Source: Agrostemma githago (Eukaryota > Streptophyta > Magnoliopsida > Caryophyllales > Caryophyllaceae). Taken from it: a stretch of DNA of 64,000 nucleotides. The stretch covers positions 65,645,441 to 65,709,440 of the forward strand of contig OY288245.1 of assembly GCA_958450325.1 (NCBI GenBank), read 5' to 3'. A program made the translations under genes and the position numbers. This document shows, piece after piece, positions 25,101 to 43,886 of this stretch. The notes under the pieces were generated by a model. The model did not search any database and was not told where the DNA came from. It saw only the letters and a list, made by a program, of their open reading frames with translations. Position 1 is the first letter of the stretch. Every line of letters begins with the position of its first letter.

Positions 25101-27945
25101 CAAGAACCGAATGCACAGGAATAGTGCAGAGATGTGGGTGAGGCTTTCACTCCGTACATGAAGCAAGTATTCGGAACAATCGAAGAGGCGATGGAGTTTT
25201 ATAAAATCTACGCGCTGGCTTGCGGATTTGATGTGAGAAGGTATACCACAAAGCGATGGTACGGTGGTGAGATAAAGTCGAAGCTCCTAGTCTGCAATAG
25301 ACAGGGTTTTACGAAATCTGTTAAAGCTGTTAACAATACACCTGCGGCTGTGAAAGTTGTTAACGATGCAGCTGGGGGAGGAGTTGTTGTGGACGTGCCT
25401 AATAAGAAGACAAAAATCCGTCGTTGCGGGTGCAAGGCAAGGATTAGGCTGTTCAATAAAGGCGGCATTCTCAGGATTGATAGGTTCCACATCGGCCACA
25501 ACCACGAACTGATCTCACCAAAAGACAGAGAATTCCAAAAGTTGTCGAGGAACCTGACAAAGTACCACAAGCAACTGATCTTGAACAATTCGCGGGTATG
25601 GAGTAACACAATTTCTTTTATAGAATAACATATGAGTAAGATAGGTGTAACACCATTTTTTTGCTAGAGAAACACAGCTGGATTAATCAAACACCAGTGA
25701 TCCTATAGAGTAACGGTACTTAAAAATAAGAGTAACACAACTGGTGTATTAATGTTAAATTGTCACAACGCTTGAATCTTATTTTCAGTTGAATATCGGA
25801 CCAACGCGGACGTACAACATGTGCAAGGAGCAGGTAGAGGGTTTCGCAAACGTGGGTGCAAGCTTGGTTGACTTTAAAAACTGGGGAAGGGATATAAAGT
25901 GCTTCCTACATGAGAGGGACGGTCAGCTATTCCTCGATCGTTTCAAAGACATGGCTAAGAATAGGAAGGGTTTCTATTTGACTACGACCTGGATGAAGAT
26001 GGGAGTTTGAGCAGGGTTTTCTGGGCTGACGGTGAGGCGCGGCGAAACTACCAGTTATTTGGGGATGCAGTTTCGTTCGACCCGACATAAGGGACGAACA
26101 AATATAAGATGATATTCACGCCGTTCACCGGCGTTGATCATCATAAACGATCGGTAACCTTTGCTAGCGCTCTGATAGCGCACGAGGATTATGAGTCGTT
26201 CGTGTGGGTGTTTGAGAGATTTCTGACTGCAATGGGCGGTAAAGAGCGGGGGTATATTATTACCGACCAGGATCCGGGTATTATACCAGCCGTGAAAAAG
26301 ATGTTTAAGACGGCGCTACACCGTTTCTGTATGTGGCATATCTTGAACAAGGTCCCCAGCAAATACGGTGCAACGCGGAGCGACTACCAGGATTTTCTGA
26401 AAAGATTGAATGCTATAGTATGGGATGTGGAGATTGATGGAGATGAGTTCGACGCGGAATGGCATGACATAATGGAGGAGTACCATGGGGGTGATGTCGA
26501 GTGGTTTTCAACTACATTCTCCATCAGGAAGCAGGGGTGATGGCACATTGCAGGGATTTAAAGATGGGCGGCTTAATGCGAACAACTCAAAGGTCGGAGA
26601 ATGAGAACAGTTTCTTCAAAAGATTCGAACAAAAATCGGGGACGTTGGTCGAATTCTGGATGCGATTCGAGAGCGCCATGGACCAGCAACGGTATACACA
26701 GAAAAAACTCGACAATGACAATGTACAGGCTTCTCCAAAAACAGTAACCCACCTGCCAATTGAACATCACATTGCGAAAATTTACACCCACGCCGCATTT
26801 GAAGAATTCCAGGAGGAGGTGAAATTTTCTGTGGGTACTTGCAGCGTGAGGGGCTTCCTTGAGAAGGACGGGATTGAGGAGACATTGGTGAAGGATGCTA
26901 CACGAGATAAAGAGTTTACGATCCAGTATATATCAGGTACTCCTTAAAACTCACCAGTCGTTCATGTGATAGAAGAGTATTTAATAAAGTAACACCAGTC
27001 GTTCCTTACAGTAACATATATAATGCGTTAGAGTAACTGAGGACAGCATTTGGACATCTGTGTTGTAAATGCTTAAAAGTAACACCGACCACGGATTACA
27101 GTAACACCTCATATTCTTAAAATTATCTCATTCTGCACTCCATTACATTTTGCACACCATTATATCCATTATAATTGTTGTCTCTGCTGATTGAAAAAAT
27201 GGATAATATATCCATCATCCATTAATATGTCATCATCTGTCCAGGAACGTCTGAATCAAGCTGCACATGTCAGTTGTTTATTTTACGAGGGGTACTGTGT
27301 AGACACGTAATCTGGATATATTCGTCGAAAGAGCTGACCACTATACCCGAAAACATGGTAACCAAAAGGTGGACAAAAGAGGCTGTTCGCACTGCTCGTA
27401 TCATTGATGAAGGATTAGACGGCGAAAACACTGACATCATCGACGGAAAACAGATAGAGATGTCGAAATTGTGGTCGGAAATCCATGAGACAATGGGACT
27501 TCTAAGGGCAGGGGACAAGGCAGATGTGGAAAGCTTGTGCGGACTAATTCGGGAGTTCAGGTTGCAGAGGCAGACAGTTTCTGGTGGGGGGAATATTGGC
27601 AAGACACAGGAACTGGAAAATATGCTTGGGTGTACGACCTCTGACAATATCACGATACTCCCTCCGTAGATTTCTAAGACAAAGGGCAGCGGAAAGCGGA
27701 TGTTGTCGAGCAAGGAAAAGAAGGTCGCACTTTCTAGAAAGCCGAAACGCATGTGCAATAACTGCAAACAGATGGCACACCATGACAAGCGAAACTGTCC
27801 AAATCCGTACGCAGCACGACCCCCTAAACAGCCTACTAAGCCACCCAATGATGAGGATGAGGAGGATGAAGTAGATGAAGACATCGAAGGAGAGGAAACT
27901 GAAGAAGACACCGAGGAAGACGAGGAGGATGAACAAGTGTTTTGA
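24748..27945 (+). pseudogene. FAR1-like MULE transposase (exons 2-5), multiply broken
   Basis: Supported exons are 24748-24771, 25090-25595, 25789-26936 and 27245-27945, with GT/AG borders and consistent phase. Exon 3 has the FAR1 DNA-binding zinc domain (CGCKARI, HIGHNHEL). Exon 4 has the MULE catalytic domain (FTGVDHHKRSV, ITDQDPGI, CMWHIL). Exon 5 has the SWIM finger (CTCQLF...LCRHVIW), a knuckle (CNNCKQMAHHDKRNC) and an acidic tail. The protein would bind the terminal repeats and cut and join DNA. Lesions seen: TAG at 25122, a frameshift near 25970, TAA at 26088, a frameshift near 26500-26540, and TAG at 27667. The tail (EDEEDEVDEDIEGEETEE) is strongly acidic. Introns are rich in GTAAC motifs. 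Confidence 0.87.
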
Positions 27946-28624
27946 GCATACTCGTGTTTTTTGTCATTATAAGAATTTTTGCTTTTTTCCTGGTTTACAC
28001 GAATAACTTTTTTTGTAAACATTTTTTTACAGGTAGCACTGTGCTACGTTGCAATTAACACTATATTTATTTAATACATGTATTTTTGGTTAGAGTAACA
28101 TCTCATGTGTGTCGGAGTAACACTTATCGTCTGTTACAGTAACAGAAACAATGCATTCAGGTAACTGAGGAAAGCAGCGTTGTTTAGGACAAATCATTGC
28201 CAAAGTAACTAGGGATAACTTGGATTGGTTCCATTCATTAACAAATTACCAACTTGGATTGGTTCCATCATTGCCAAAGTAACTGGGGATATATTGTTCT
28301 TCAAAAAACAATATATCATTGTTCCAACACCATTAATCAATTATGCGTCAGAGGAATTGATTGCAACATCATTGTAATAACACCATTAATCAATTAAAGT
28401 AACATAATGCGTTCATTAAAGTAACATTTACTGGACTTCAGTAATCCCCATAGTAACAGCAGCAGTAATTTAGAGTGACAGGTTCAGCTAGTCAGTGTAA
28501 ACAGAGATTGACAGCTTCAATGCATTGGTGACAGTCAAAATACCAATGCAATTAGAAAAGTAACTAAATAATACAAACCATTAAATCGTATTTAGAAAAG
28601 ATATGACAGGATTCAGTAACAACA
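27946..28624 (+). other. Convergent 3' region between transposase and protease genes
   Basis: No coding sequence is visible. The stretch carries GAGTAACA/AAAGTAACA motifs and a short duplicated segment containing ACTTGGATTGGTTCCAT (near 28211 and 28253). Confidence 0.7.
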
Positions 28625-31600
28625 TTATTTTTTTCGGCCCTTTGTTGGCTTGCTCTTGGGACGGTCGATGATCTTTTGTCTATCGCCCGCATACTTGTCC
28701 ACTTTTTCCAACAATAGCGATCGCACCTTGTTCTTGTCTGCCAATAGAATGTGGCTGCAAGTTGGACCACCAGATATCGTCTGTTGACCTTCCTCTCGAG
28801 GTCTATGTGGTGGAATGTACATCCCTCGTACATCAACATGTGCATCATGGTGAAAATTCCCGACTCGTCCCAGGTTAGGTCTTGTTTCAGCCACTTAAAC
28901 TTGACCTCTTTAAACTCGAAAGTACCGATACCTGTGTGTATCAGGGACTTCGAGCTTCTCGCAGTAATCGCTAATTGTTGACACCTGTGTGTATCACAGC
29001 GACGTTATTAGGTGAGAAACAAATAGCGGTATGCAATAATAACTACTAGCATATATATACTAACCATTATCATTGCGGCCTTGTACAAGTTTGTATCTTT
29101 CACGTTCGTGTAACGTTGGTGGTCAAGGAGATCTACTGTCCTCGTTTTACGGTTAATGCACACGCATGAGTAGTAATCATCGATGTTGATCGGGACAAAG
29201 GTGAGATCAGCTTTCAAGTTAAGATGACGACCACACTTCCTTCTAAAAATATCGAGATGGTTCATCAAGGTGTCCACTGCCTGCGTGGATGGGCCGTCTA
29301 CATACTCGTCAATCATCCCATAAAGGCAGTCCTACAAACATATTCAATGTATCTCAGATTGGGTTCAACTGTATACAAGTCTTCCAAAACGAGAATGTTG
29401 AAGTAACACATTCACTACGTATAAGAGCATGTTGAATAACAAAGACGCAGATTAAAGTAACACATTTTCTGGATTACAGTAACACCAAAAATGCGCCAAA
29501 GTAACACCATATTTATTTAACACAAGTATGTTAGATCAACACCATAAAGTTAAATTGTAGCTGATAAAGGTTAATGTAACCACGGTGACAATTATATATG
29601 TGTACACAAATGCAACAGTAATGCGTACCGCCTGTCGTATACCGAAGTATGCCGTCGTAGGTGTCTCGGCCGAATCAGTGGCGGGAGATGGAAGCTTGTT
29701 CAACAGCATCGACCAGCATTCGATGATGCACGACCTCATTTTCTGACCCGGTAACATTGAACGTATGTCATCCAGCTCAATTGAAGCCAGGAGTGAATAG
29801 TTTGCAACCTCATCGCTGAAGGAAAACAAAAAATACCTCGTCAAAAAATCTGTTTTAATATTCACCCATTAATGTTACAGTAAATGCATACCAATTTTTT
29901 ATGGATGGAGGCTCCACAAGGCAGTAGTCAACGACGTCTTTGCGACGGACGACGATCTTACTTAACAACGTCCTGTTGTTCAATAGAAACGGTGACAACA
30001 TGGGAGAGTTCGCATCTTCGTCGCCACAGTCAATTGAGCAGCCAAGACCGTCACCCTCACCACGGTTTCAGCTCTTCAGGACGGATCTTATCCGCGTTGA
30101 CAACTCAGAGTCAAGCACCGTTTCTGCGACCGGGGTTGTAGGGTCAGGTGTCGACAGTCGGCTCTTCTTCGACGGTCGTTTCTCTTGTTCTGCCTCGCCT
30201 GCCCTCTTGACAGTCCCCCCGGTAGACCCCGCAACACCGGATATTGTTCTCTCAATGGCGATATTCGCTTTATCGTTTAGGATCTGTCTCACCCTCGCTA
30301 TAACCTTATCTCTGTCCTTATTAATGTCACACAGGACCAGAGTCGCTGCAATCTCCGCTCTATAGATGTTGTTCGCCTCCATTGTTCCTAGGCAACAGTT
30401 GAATACTTCCCCCACGTACAACATCATGTGTATCATGAGGTATACACTGCAGTCGTTTACCGTGAAACCTCCACCTTGCCATGCGAATGGAACGTTGACA
30501 ACAGGGAAACCCGCAATAGCCGAACCCCTCGCGATACCTTTTTTGACCATGTATTTTCCCATTTCCACAGCCTTGATAAAAAAAAATAAAAAAAAATAAG
30601 ACGGAGGTTAAAATGATGACCGATTATATAAAACATAAATACACTTACTGCGATTTTTTCCATCCCGACATATGGCAGGCTTTCGAATTCCTGATCTTCG
30701 TAACTCCTGTTGTCGAGGTAATCAATCTGATTTGACAGAAAGTTGATACATACACAGCTGTAGTGGTCGTTGTCGTCGGAAAGCACCGGGACGAAGACCT
30801 GTTATTTGGTAACAAAGTTATTGGCGATTATTGTTAAAGAGCTGTAGTAAAGGGTCACCCGTGTGAGTGTTTCATATAGACGTACCAAGTCAGAGTCTAG
30901 GTGTACGATGTCTTTATTCACATCAGTCCAAATGTCCCAGAAGTTGAACAAGTCATCGCCAATGTCGACTTTTGCACCGCTCTTTACGCCCTTCCACATC
31001 TTCATTACTGTCTTCTGTAGGACACATGTTGAAGTAAAATTTCATGATCGTGGAAATAAGACAGAGTAACACAGTTACTAATTAAAGTAACAGTATGAAA
31101 GACTTACAGTAACGCCTGTTATTGTGTTAGAGTAACAATATTAATGTCTAGGAGTAACACTAGTTATGGATATCATCATTAGTGACATACTTATTAAAGT
31201 AACAGTATACACACCATACAGTAACACCAGTTGGAGTATTAAAATAACATTGACAGTAATGAACATGTGGAAGGGCATGGAGAGTCGTACAAAACAGGAA
31301 ATTCATTATGAATATTCAGTCCTAATATGAAAAGATTACATTTGTTATGAAAATGATCATTCCAGATATGTTAGTGGCACTAGTTGTTGATTGTGCTGGT
31401 ATGATAAATATAATAGAGACAAGCTTACGCTGTGGCTAACGCCAAAGAAGCAGCGTGATGTAGGACGTGGCGCAGTCTGACTCGCGTCAAGACTGTTAAG
31501 GAGTATACACCAGCTATCGATAACAGCGTTCGACAGCTGCTGTCCCGGTTGGAGTGTCGACAGCTCATCACGAGGGACGTTGAAGAAGTCGTCAACCCTC

Positions 31601-33958
31601 ACAAGCATCTCACTAACGGATTTTGAATGAATTATAAGACAATTGATAAAAAATAACATAGATAAATAGAATCAGGTAAAGAACATTGAGCACTATTGAA
31701 AACTTACTCCGCACTGTACTTGTCATTGTTATAAAAGACGTAATCCATTACGTCTTTCCAAACACTCAAAACCGTTCTGAACAACCTACTGTTTCTGACC
31801 AGAAAATCCGATACTATTAGCTGGTCTGGTTCAGGGGTTCCACAGTCATAAGAGCATCCAAGCTTCTCATCGACAACTTGCATGCAATCCAAAATTTTTT
31901 CAGAGTGGAGAAAGTAAGGATGGAAGACCTTCCGTCTATCAACTTCCACACACAAATTCTCAATAACATTCGCTTCATCAATTCGGTGATCCCTGTCCTC
32001 CGAACCACCGTTAACAGCCTCAACCATCTCCGCCGTTGTGTACAGTTCGAAGTCAGGACAGCCTCGATTCTCATCCCCAGTCACAACATCATCATCCCCC
32101 GTCACATTTGTACGCATGCTCGCACCTGCTGGTTGTGTGGGCTGGCCTGTGAATGCAGGGCCTTGGGTGGCTGCGTTCTTCGCACGTGCGTACGCCTCGC
32201 ATACTTCATCGACCGTCCAGTGGAGCTCTTCTCCACTCTAGAAGTCTTGCGAGGCCTGTGACGGAACGGGATCATCGTTCCGTGGTCTGCCGGATGTTAT
32301 TCTCCTAAGTTTGGAAGCGGCTGAGATCCACCAATCATGGAATGCAACTGCATTCTTTGCCATCATGAGGTACAATTCATGTACCTCCTGCATCAAGTGT
32401 TAATTTGGAGGTGACATTATCATTCGTATTAAAGTAACACATCTGTGTCATTAGAGTAGCATGTTATCAACATTAAAATAACACATATCCATGCTCAGAT
32501 TAACACATCTTCACGCTTAAAAAGTAACTGAATACCTTAAAGTAACACATAATGCGCATTAGTGTAATAGGATATGATAGTTAAAGTAACATAATTAGGC
32601 AACTACAGCAACAACAAATTTGTTTTCTGAGTTCCATTAAATCAGGGGAACAAATAGACACATACCGCCATTCTTGCGAACAACGCGTATTCAATGAACA
32701 CAGAGACATAGACACATGCAATTTATTGATGTAAATTTTTATTACTTACGTCAACCGCCTTCGCTCTTAGATCAGCGTCATCCTCGATGCCATCTGCTAG
32801 CTCAATGTTTATGGACTTTGCAGCTTTGTGCGCGGATGATGTTGGGGCATTCGTTATCCTCAGCGGCACCTCGTCATCCACCACCTCCTCGTCCACCACC
32901 TCCTCAAGTAGACAACGGGGGTATTTCACCTTTGACTTGGTAAGACGACCAAGCCCACCACCAACAAATTCACCATATAACCTATCTAGCATCCGCTCGC
33001 GATCCCAATGCTTAATAAGCGGCAGATCGTGCGGACAACGATGATCACGGTATTGGAAATGCTGAAAGTATGTGATCATCAAAAATGGCACACAACCGAG
33101 CAGGTATGTCGGTTTCCGAATAACAGAGTCTTGATAGGCTGCAACAAGCCCATCCAATACAATCGTGCACCAATCATAGTTCCTAATCTGCTCTACATTC
33201 TCCACGCACCTCAGCAGACTAAGATCAACAGTGTAATTTGACGTTGGATTAAGAAAAATAGACATGCTGTACAGAACAAACAATCTACAAAAGTCGTCCC
33301 CCCCCGTGAACGTCCTTTTGTAGTTCTTCCAACAACAGAGACAGAGAGATCGTGTCGCTTGAGGTAGGAATATGGAACCGATCCCTCCATGCTTGTTTCA
33401 GACTGACGACATCCTCCGCCAGTGCTTCCTTCGACCGACCCATTGGGAGCAGGTCAGCGGGATTCGGACCGTATGGTAGGAGGAAGCAGTCGTGGACGTC
33501 ATGCTTCGTTACCAAGAATTGATCGCTTTTCCTTGGTAGTCTGAAAATCAGAGTGTCATCCGCAAAAAGCGTCATGAAGTCGATTGCATACTTACCGGGA
33601 AAACTTTTGAGTCGCATTTGTAGTAGGCCGCCAAAACCGATTCTGATGACAGCCTCCCGCTGCCTATCATTAAATTTGGACATCAACTCAACGAGGTTCT
33701 GTGGTCTACACCTGAAATGGATCTTCTTAACAACAACTTCTTGTTCCCCCCCTTCTTCCTTCTGAAAAGGGACAAGTATAAAAATAATTAGTATGTTCAA
33801 CTGTTGTTAGAGCTAAATATGCACCAGGTAAGAGATGAACATCAACAATGCTAAGGCCTGCAACTGACCTGCTCCTTCCTGACCTGCTCCTTGCCTTGCC
33901 TCCTGCTTTTGCCATCTGTGGCACGAGTTTTTCTGGACTTGTCTCCTTCTTTTGCCAT
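28625..33958 (-). pseudogene. Two-domain ULP1-type cysteine protease gene carried by the MULE
   Basis: Approximate exons: 33958-33869, 33761-32750, 32395-31708, 31612-31429, 31018-30859, 30798-30649, 30571-29892, 29815-29629, 29331-29065 and 28975-28625. The N-terminus is basic (MAKEGDKSRKTR). Then comes a region typical of plant ULP1 MULE proteins (RCRPQNLVELMSKF, NYDWCTIVLDGL). Domain A has catalytic-type His (DNDHYSCVCIN), Asp (YLDN) and Cys (VNDCSVYL). Domain B repeats the fold but reads DDYYSCVCIN and WDESGIFTM, so His and Cys are replaced. ULP1 enzymes remove SUMO or related tags; the role in a MULE is unknown. Lesions: a C8-run frameshift at 33298, TAG at 32238, TGA at 30068 and a frameshift near 28750. 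Exon borders are by eye. Confidence 0.82.
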
Positions 33959-34479
33959 CTGAAAAGTACAATAATTATGTACAACTGTTCTAACAAGTAA
34001 CTGGTAAGCATTAAAGTAACACAACGAAAGTGTTAGAGTAACATAAGAAGCGAATTAGAGTAACAAATGTACATAATTGTGTGTACCAGTTTACAAGGAT
34101 TCAGAGTTTCACGAAGATGATAGTTAGAGTAACACCTCTTCTGCATTACAGTAACACATTGTTGTCTTTGAAATAATATTATACATGTGACACAGAAAAC
34201 GAGCGACCTCTTACAGTAACACATAAAGATTATTAGCTGTAACAGCGTATGGGCAATAAAGTAACATTCGAAATATGTTCGCCTGTAGTTGAATTCAATT
34301 ACACGAAACAGATGAAAACCCAGATACCACAACAGTCTTCAGTGAAAAAAATTAATTATAGGGCACAAACACAGCAAGGTTAATCAATCAATAATTAGCG
34401 AAAAAATTAATGAAATCAGACAATGATGATAATGTTTGTTGAAGTTAGAAAGCGGCTTGAATGTAACCTTGCTCGAGTT

Positions 34480-34640
34480 GAAAGTGAGCGATTGAGTTGA
34501 GTTGAACGATTGGGTTGAGTTGGATGATTGAGTGCTCGAGTATGCTTGAGTTGAGCGAGCGATTGAGTTGAGTTGAGAGATTGAGTTGAGTTCGATTGAG
34601 TGCACGGGTATGCTTGAGTTGAGCGTAAAATTTGAATGAG
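34480..34640. repeat. GAGTT-rich subterminal repeat of the large MULE
   Basis: Degenerate units of the type TTGAGTTGAGCGATTGAG fill about 160 bp near the right end. The resulting minus-strand serine/glutamine frames are low-complexity artefacts. Confidence 0.75.
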
Positions 34641-34879
34641 ATGAGAGACGAAGAAGTTGAAGGGTTTTTCTTGGGCGGGCGTTTGAATGAAACAAAATGA
34701 ATGAGATGAGAGAGAAGGTTGCAGTTGGCGGTATAGTAGGGATGAGAGATGATTTTTTTTTTTTCCCAATATATGGTAGTTACTACCATAATTAATACAC
34801 TCAATCTCAACCATTCATTCCTCTTAGATCAATGGCTCTAAATGGGACTAATGGACTCAAAAAAAAGGGACTCACTTGA

Positions 34880-39990
<5,111 letters not shown>

Positions 39991-40059
39991 CCTCGCGTGA
40001 TTAATTATGAAACCAGAAAATAGCGATGAAAATATATTTACATTGGACAAAGTCCATCC

Positions 40060-42343
40060 TTTATATATAGTACGTCAAACATAAAAACATTCTAACCCAC
40101 CAAACATCATTTACACATAGTACGTTCATCCTAAAGCAAATGTTTTATCTCGCATAAACACACAAGAGCTTAACGATGGTCTCCGGTACGTGCGCAACAA
40201 TACATTGTCCAATTACGTGGTCGGTCGCTGTATCTTCCACGGCCTTCTTCTTCCCACCGCCCCTTTTACCAACATTCCTCTTTCCACCAACTATTTCGCT
40301 GCAACAAAACACACAATCAATCTAAATCACACAACACAATTGAATATGTGACTACAATAACTCTACAACTGCATGATTGTACAGCATAATGAGTGTGACT
40401 ATACAACTTTACCTGTGTGACTATACAACATAAACTGTGTGATCCTACAATAATAATGACTGTGATCCTACAACATAACGAGTATGACTATACAACTTCA
40501 ACTGTGTGACTATACAACATAATCTCTGTGACTATACAACTAAATTATACTCGTACTTATTTATACTTCAATCATCATTAGCAAAGATGATTACATACAC
40601 TAATCACTGCAAGAATTTGTGTGATTCTACAATATAATGAGTGTGACTATACAATATAATGAGTGTGACTATACAACCTAAAGTGTGTGACTACAAAACT
40701 GAAACCGTAAAATGGAAAATAAAAGTCATACGGTCAGTTTTTCTTCAATCATCATTATCAAAGTCACATTCATAATTAGAAAGATGATTATACATACGAA
40801 TCAGAGCAAATTATTTAAACATTCATTAAATATTCAACTTTATTTCATCCATATTCAACCTTCATTTTTTTTGTGAATAATGAAGATAAATAATATTATA
40901 AATACCAAAAAAAAGAAGGAATGAAAAATAAAACAAGCATGAGGATGAAGATGATTAATTGTTTTAAAGATGCTCTAAAAAGATAAAAACAAATACCTGA
41001 AAATCATCGAGGTTCGGAAGTAGGGATTTGACGAACGTGGAAACTTGAACGTAGATAAAAAAATTCCTGAAAAAAGTCACACTTTAAGTTGTATAGTCAC
41101 ACACTTTAAGTTGTACAGTCACACTCAGTATGTTGCATAGTCACACTCATTATGTTGTAGAATCACGCAGCTGTAGAATACCTTGGGATTAGGGTATTAT
41201 GCATTTAACCATCTTCATTTTCATGCTTGTTTTATTTTTCATACCTTTTTTTGTATTTATAAAATTATTCATCTTCACTATCCACAAAAAAAATGAAATA
41301 TATATGGATGAATGAACGACTATGACTTTAAAAAAATGAAAATATCTAAACATTCATTAAATATTCAACATCCATTCATCCATATTCAACCTTCATTTTT
41401 TTTGGATAATGAAGATGAATAATTTTATAAATACAAAAAAAAAGGATGAAAAATAAAACAAGCATGAAGATGAAGATGATTCAACGAATGATACCTTAAT
41501 CCCAAGGTATTCTACAGCTGCGTGATTCTACAACATAGCGAGTGTGACTATACAGCATAATGAAGCATAATGAGTATGACTATACAACTGAATATGTGAC
41601 TACAATGAGTGTACAGCTGCGTGATTCTACAACATAATGAGTGTGACTATACAGCATAATGAGTGTGACTTTGCAATTCTGCAAAAACATTACGCACTAA
41701 ATGACTTGTTCATCTTCATCTTCATCTTCAAGCTCCATTCATCCCACAAAAAAAGAACAACTTCATCTTCAAACTTCATCTTAAAGATGAAGTTGTTCTT
41801 TTTTTTTAGATAATGAAGATGAATAATTTTATAAATACCAAAAAAAAGTAGATATGAAAAATAAAAAGAAGTTTGAAGAAGATGAAGATGATCGAAGATG
41901 AAGATGAAGATGAAGAAGAAGCTAAAAAAATGAAGATGATCAAAGTTTATGCATAAACATACCTTGGTATAATTATCCGTCATGTTGTGTTAAAAACGGA
42001 GTATGATCGGAGCTGTTGACGACGGAGTATGGTCGGAGTTATTAATGAAGCTTATTTGATGGAGGAGAAATGGATTGAATTAGGGAAATGAATTGAAAAT
42101 GAGAGGGGGGAAGTAATGAAGAAGGGAGAGTTTGATTGAGGAGAGGATGCTCCCCTCTCTCCACTGCTGTGAAGTGTGATTGAGGGGAGGGTTGCTTCCC
42201 TCTCTCCACTGCTGCTTGTCAGTTTGTTGTCTCCTTTTTTTTTTTACACATCATCCATCTAAGCCATCCATTCAACCCAAGATCAAGGGCCAAAAACACA
42301 ACTTCCCAACTTCCCACTTTTCCCCAAACTCCCTTGATCCCTT

Positions 42344-42345
<2 letters not shown>
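40060..42345 (-). repeat. Right arm of the foldback element
   Basis: It is the reverse complement of the left arm with additional internal duplications, for example two CTCTCTCCACTGCTG blocks at 42156-42215 where the left arm has one. Confidence 0.78.
40145..40298 (-). pseudogene. Terminal exon of an unrecognised gene in the right arm
   Basis: On the minus strand a GTTGCAG acceptor is followed by about 50 codons, reading GGKRNVGKRGGGKKKAVEDT, then DHVIGQCIVAHVPETIVKLL, and ending in CVYAR and TAA. It is strongly basic at first and hydrophobic at the end. The left arm holds a truncated copy. It could be the last exon of the lost transposase or a captured host fragment; I do not recognise it. 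Confidence 0.5.

Positions 42346-42396
<51 letters not shown>
42346..42396. repeat. TA microsatellite at the right end of the MULE train
   Basis: (TA)n separates the foldback element from the LTR fragment on its right. Confidence 0.95.
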
Positions 42397-42401
<5 letters not shown>

Positions 42402-43853
42402 AAAACCATTTTCTTTTCGGATTGAATATGCTTAAAAACAAATCCCGTTTAAGATCCGTTTAATCCCTTTACAAGTCGTACTGGAGGTGGCACCCTTTCG
42501 AGACGCGTCGCCCTAAACACTTAAGGGCGTAACGCGATCGCGGAAATTTGTCGTTAAACGTGTTCGATACCATTTTTCAAAACGCTACTCTAAGGGAACG
42601 ATATTGACTCCTTAGTCAAATATCGCGCTTGAGGAGTCTTTATCAATCGAGTTTAGTGCGAAATCCGTTGATGCGGAATCGAACATCATGTAATCCGTAG
42701 GATTAATAACGTTGTCGTAACGTGGAGGGAATCGATTTTCGTTCTAACTAAGAACGATTTCACAAAACTTATTTCAAATTTCCGATACCGGTCTCATAAC
42801 CGTACATTGCACGTTATGAGTATCGATAACCGAGCAAGTTTAAATTATACAAAATTTTTACGCAACTCGGCTAGCTATCGATTTAAAGTCAATATACGCG
42901 AAACTATTACCTTTTTCGAAATGAGCAATAGCTCGTACAGGGGGCACTCGATCGAGTGTCATGGCTCACTCGATCGAGTGACCCCCCAAAAATTGGGCAA
43001 GGATTCCTTTTGAAGGGTACTCGATCGAGTCTCTTCTATGACTCGATCGAGTAACCTCCAACGTGAGCTCTTTAGCAACATATAATCACGTTAAATCTTT
43101 TTACGACTTGTTAAGTCGTCGCGTGCCAATTCAATCACGTGCCTTCCTTTTCAAAATCATCGCATTACTATCATAACCATCTAATTTCGATTATTCTAAT
43201 TTTGCTCGTTATATTGTATTATCCGGGTTGTATTTCCGCCCGCGTAGCTTGTAATTTGCTTTCAATTTTATTTATTTTAGTTGTTTGTCATTTACCATTT
43301 TATAAATGAACCTCACATGCTAAATAACTTTGACGATAACTTAGATGCATTAAATAACGTAGTTTAACACATAATTCACATGCTTAGCTAAAACGTCGTT
43401 TGCATAACATTTAATCGTCCCACTAACGCGCGTACACGAAAACGAACGGTATCCTAGTAGAGGCCGCCAAGAGCGGGCAGGGTTGGGTCACTTGGGTGTC
43501 CTTCGTGGGATTCCCAACACGTACCCTCACCCCTTACTCAGAAGCATGGTTTCCGGATGCCCGAAACTGTTGGCATACGAGAGTCATTCAATGCACGATA
43601 TCCGATAACTCGGCGTCAATATCATAATGCAAAAGGACGAACCCATAAACTCTAGCACTAAAAGCGGGTCGTGCTATGTGCACAATACGCCTAAGTGTAG
43701 AGTGGGTTCAAACGGGTCCGAATTGCCACAAAGTTTGGTGGTGACTCCTATTTCGATTTAAATTTCGACCCGAGATCAATCTTACCACGAGATTCATTCG
43801 CTTACCCAAACCCGCGCGTGGTCGCGTCGGGGTGGACCTATGTCATGTCCACA
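42397..43853 (+). mobile_element. 5'-truncated LTR related to the Tat-like LTR
   Basis: The last 450 bp are clearly homologous to the Tat-like LTR (ACACGTACCCTCACCCCTTA, GGACCTATGTCATGTCCACA), but the rest has diverged, so this is a sister family. No primer-binding site follows the end, so it is a solo or truncated LTR. The left part has been cut off at the TA microsatellite. Confidence 0.82.
42945..43052. repeat. Four copies of a 12-bp palindrome, in two pairs
   Basis: ACTCGATCGAGT starts at 42946, 42968, 43019 and 43041. Within each pair the spacing is 22 bp. The first two copies extend to CACTCGATCGAGTG. Confidence 0.93.
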
Positions 43854-43886
43854 AAGTGTCGTTCTCAAACTAAAAGGTCTCTTGCC

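Noticed and set aside
27270..28022. 250-residue minus-strand open frame with a Ser-rich N-terminal part
   Set aside because: It is the antisense shadow of the acidic C-terminal tail of the MULE transposase.
29940..30365. 141-residue plus-strand frame
   Set aside because: It is antisense to exon 7 of the ULP1 gene and has no domain.
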